Assembly (NCBI RefSeq): GCF_949287625.1
Contig: NZ_CASEGO010000161.1
Location: forward strand, 1 to 6,146
Direction of reading: 5' to 3'
Length of the DNA: 6,146 nucleotides
DNA from: an uncultured Brachyspira sp.
Lineage (GTDB): Bacteria > Spirochaetota > Brachyspiria > Brachyspirales > Brachyspiraceae
The translations under genes were made by a program, and so were the position numbers. The notes below the pieces were generated by a model. It did not search any database, was not told the DNA's origin, and saw only the letters and a program-made list of their open reading frames with translations. Shown piece after piece: positions 4,868-6,146 of the stretch; positions within the stretch are counted from its first letter, which is position 1, and each line of letters starts with the position of its first letter.

Positions 4868-5920
4868 TTATCTTATTTGTTTTATTAATTTGCATATAAG
4901 CTCTGCCTCACTCTTTTGTAGTGTAGGGTATATAGGAAGCGATATGCTTTTTAAATATGCATTTTCAGTATTAGGATAATTTTCATTAGGTAAATTAAGA
5001 TACTGATGCAGAGGCTTAAATATAGGTCTTGCCGCTTCTACATTATGACGTTCAAACATTTTTATAACATCGTATATATTCATATTGCCGTTTAACATGC
5101 ATACATATCTGTAATATGAAGGGCTTTCACTGTCATGAGTAGATAATTTCATTAAATTACTTTCCAGTATAGCATTATCATAAAATGAAGCAATATCTGC
5201 CCTTACTTCAACCATTCTCTCGAGATGTTTAAGTTCTTCTATACCGATAGAAGCCTGAAGGTCGGTTGCACAGTAATTGAATCTTTTTATAAAATTATCT
5301 TTTTTATCATAATGTATTATATCTCTTATAGCGTCCATTCCCTTTTTCTTTGTAAGTATCATACCTCCAGCACCGCCTGAAGTAATCATTCTGGTTGCAG
5401 AAAGTGAGAAGTATGCAAAATCTCCAAAACTTCCAAGTAAAGTATCTCTGTATTTTCCTCCGAGACTATGAGAAGCATCTTCTATAATAGGTATTTTTAT
5501 ATCAGCAAGCTCATCAATCAAAGCACAGTTGCCGAACATATGAGAAACTATAATAGCTTTTGTTTTTTCATTAATTGCTTCTATTACATTATCCATAGAT
5601 ATTTGAAAGCTGTCTTCATCTATGTCTATAAGTACGGGAGTTGCTTTTAGATTTGTAACCACTTGAAGAGGTGAGGCATTAAGAAAAGAAGACATTATAA
5701 CTTCATCGCCTTCTCCTATATTAAGATGTCTTAATATAAGCTCTAATGCAGATGTTCCGCTGTTAACAAATATAGCAGTAAAACCTTTTCCAAAATAATT
5801 GGCGAATGTTCTTTCAAATTCGTATATTATATCTCCTGTTGCAAGGTTATCGCTAATCATTACTCTTAAAGCAGATTCTAAGTCTTTTTTTCTTATGGTA
5901 GGTCTTGAATGTCTAATCAA
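4868..5920 (-). CDS. DegT/DnrJ/EryC1/StrS-family PLP protein with Arg in place of the PLP lysine
   Basis: This 350-residue fold-type I protein belongs to the family whose members are mostly nucleotide-sugar aminotransferases for surface polysaccharide or secondary-metabolite sugars. The HSRPTI start (4-9), the TGD motif (28-30), the phosphate-binding NSGTSAL (53-59), IEDASHSLGG (146-155; Asp148 should contact the pyridine nitrogen) and GSFGDFAYFSLSA (163-175) are all in place. At the position of the Schiff-base lysine (S-x-x-x-x-K) the sequence reads SLSATRMITSGGAGG, so residue 177 is arginine, encoded by AGA. The following 'GEGG' is altered to GGAGG. Ordinary aminotransferase activity is therefore doubtful. 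Dehydratase relatives ColD and E1 have histidine there, but arginine has no precedent I know. The frame is otherwise complete and shows no decay. The start is TTG; a stop at 5938-5936 closes the frame just upstream. No sugar-biosynthesis genes are adjacent. Confidence 0.92.
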   Translation of the reverse strand: MIRHSRPTIRKKDLESALRVMISDNLATGDIIYEFERTFANYFGKGFTAIFVNSGTSALELILRHLNIGEGDEVIMSSFLNASPLQVVTNLKATPVLIDIDEDSFQISMDNVIEAINEKTKAIIVSHMFGNCALIDELADIKIPIIEDASHSLGGKYRDTLLGSFGDFAYFSLSATRMITSGGAGGMILTKKKGMDAIRDIIHYDKKDNFIKRFNYCATDLQASIGIEELKHLERMVEVRADIASFYDNAILESNLMKLSTHDSESPSYYRYVCMLNGNMNIYDVIKMFERHNVEAARPIFKPLHQYLNLPNENYPNTENAYLKSISLPIYPTLQKSEAELICKLIKQIR

Positions 5921-5926
5921 TTTATT

Positions 5927-5931
5927 TCCCC
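5927..5931 (-). promoter_or_regulatory. Ribosome binding site supporting the TTG start of the DegT-family gene
   Basis: GGGGA (5931-5927) lies 6 nt upstream of TTG at 5920-5918. No ATG or GTG occurs between this site and the in-frame stop at 5938-5936. The next in-frame ATG (codon 21) would remove the family's conserved N-terminal HSRPTI block, so TTG is the better start. Confidence 0.55.
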
Positions 5932-5952
5932 GTAATTATAATGTTATAAATG

Positions 5953-5980
5953 ATGATATCATAAAATATATTATTTTCAA
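5953..5980 (-). promoter_or_regulatory. Candidate promoter of the DegT-family gene, overlapped by a 10-bp palindrome
   Basis: On the minus strand TTGAAA (5980-5975) and TATCAT (5958-5953) are separated by 16 bp, each one base off consensus. Transcription would start near 5946, about 26 nt before the TTG. The -10 box lies inside the perfect palindrome ATGATATCAT (5953-5962), which could be an operator. Confidence 0.35.
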
Positions 5981-6050
5981 TATTTATAAATTAAATATTA
6001 GATGTGTTGTAATTTTTGTATTTTTAACAGTATTCAGGTTTAGAAATTAC

Positions 6051-6078
6051 TTGACAAATAATTTTAATAGTTTATTGT
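6051..6078 (+). promoter_or_regulatory. Weak candidate promoter pointing out of the right end
   Basis: An exact TTGACA (6051-6056) is followed after 16 bp by TATTGT (6073-6078); a TATAAT also occurs at 6093-6098 without a good -35 at the right distance. It would serve a plus-strand gene beyond the window. Nothing else recognisable occurs between 5990 and 6146. Confidence 0.25.
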
Positions 6079-6146
6079 TTTATGCTAAATTATATAATAT
6101 TAATTATTATGCAAATCGTATGTTTTACATGTTGTATAATTTATTA

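Noticed and set aside
4868..5920. Pseudogene call for the DegT-family gene because of the missing lysine
   Set aside because: The frame is full length with all other conserved blocks intact, so altered function is at least as likely as decay.

Overview
The window is very AT-rich (by eye roughly a quarter G+C), with AT-biased codons, AAGGA-type ribosome binding sites and TTGACA/TATAAT-type promoters. Together with one GC-rich intergenic element of a kind I recall from Brachyspira chromosomes, this suggests a Brachyspira-like spirochaete. That assignment rests on pattern memory, not on a search. No rRNA, tRNA, transposase, phage gene or CRISPR array is visible.

Layout, left to right: (1) a polytopic membrane protein with a DUF4153-like motif (144-1331, +); (2) a short-chain dehydrogenase/reductase (1335-2084, -), tail-to-tail with gene 1 with 3 bp between the stops; (3) a 426-bp intergenic region (2085-2510) holding two tandem promoter modules for the SDR gene, a perfect 38-bp tandem duplication, a GC-rich nested hairpin element that contains a doubtful 39-codon reading frame, and a third, inverted copy of the promoter module; (4) an uncharacterised protein with three zinc-ribbon cysteine sets and a HEAT-like middle (2511-3635, -); (5) a 171-bp divergent promoter region; (6) a solitary D12-type N6-adenine DNA methyltransferase (3807-4865, +); (7) a DegT/DnrJ/EryC1/StrS-type PLP protein (4868-5920, -, TTG start), tail-to-tail with the methyltransferase with 2 bp between stops; (8) a 226-bp right-hand intergenic stretch with weak promoter-like sequences.

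The five genes are all separate transcription units in alternating orientation, so there is no operon and no evidence that they form one pathway. I see no clear new multi-gene system. The points most worth a second look are the arginine replacing the PLP-binding lysine in the DegT-family protein, and the thrice-repeated promoter/operator module with conserved spacer sequence around the GC-rich hairpin element, one copy of which fires antisense into the zinc-ribbon gene.
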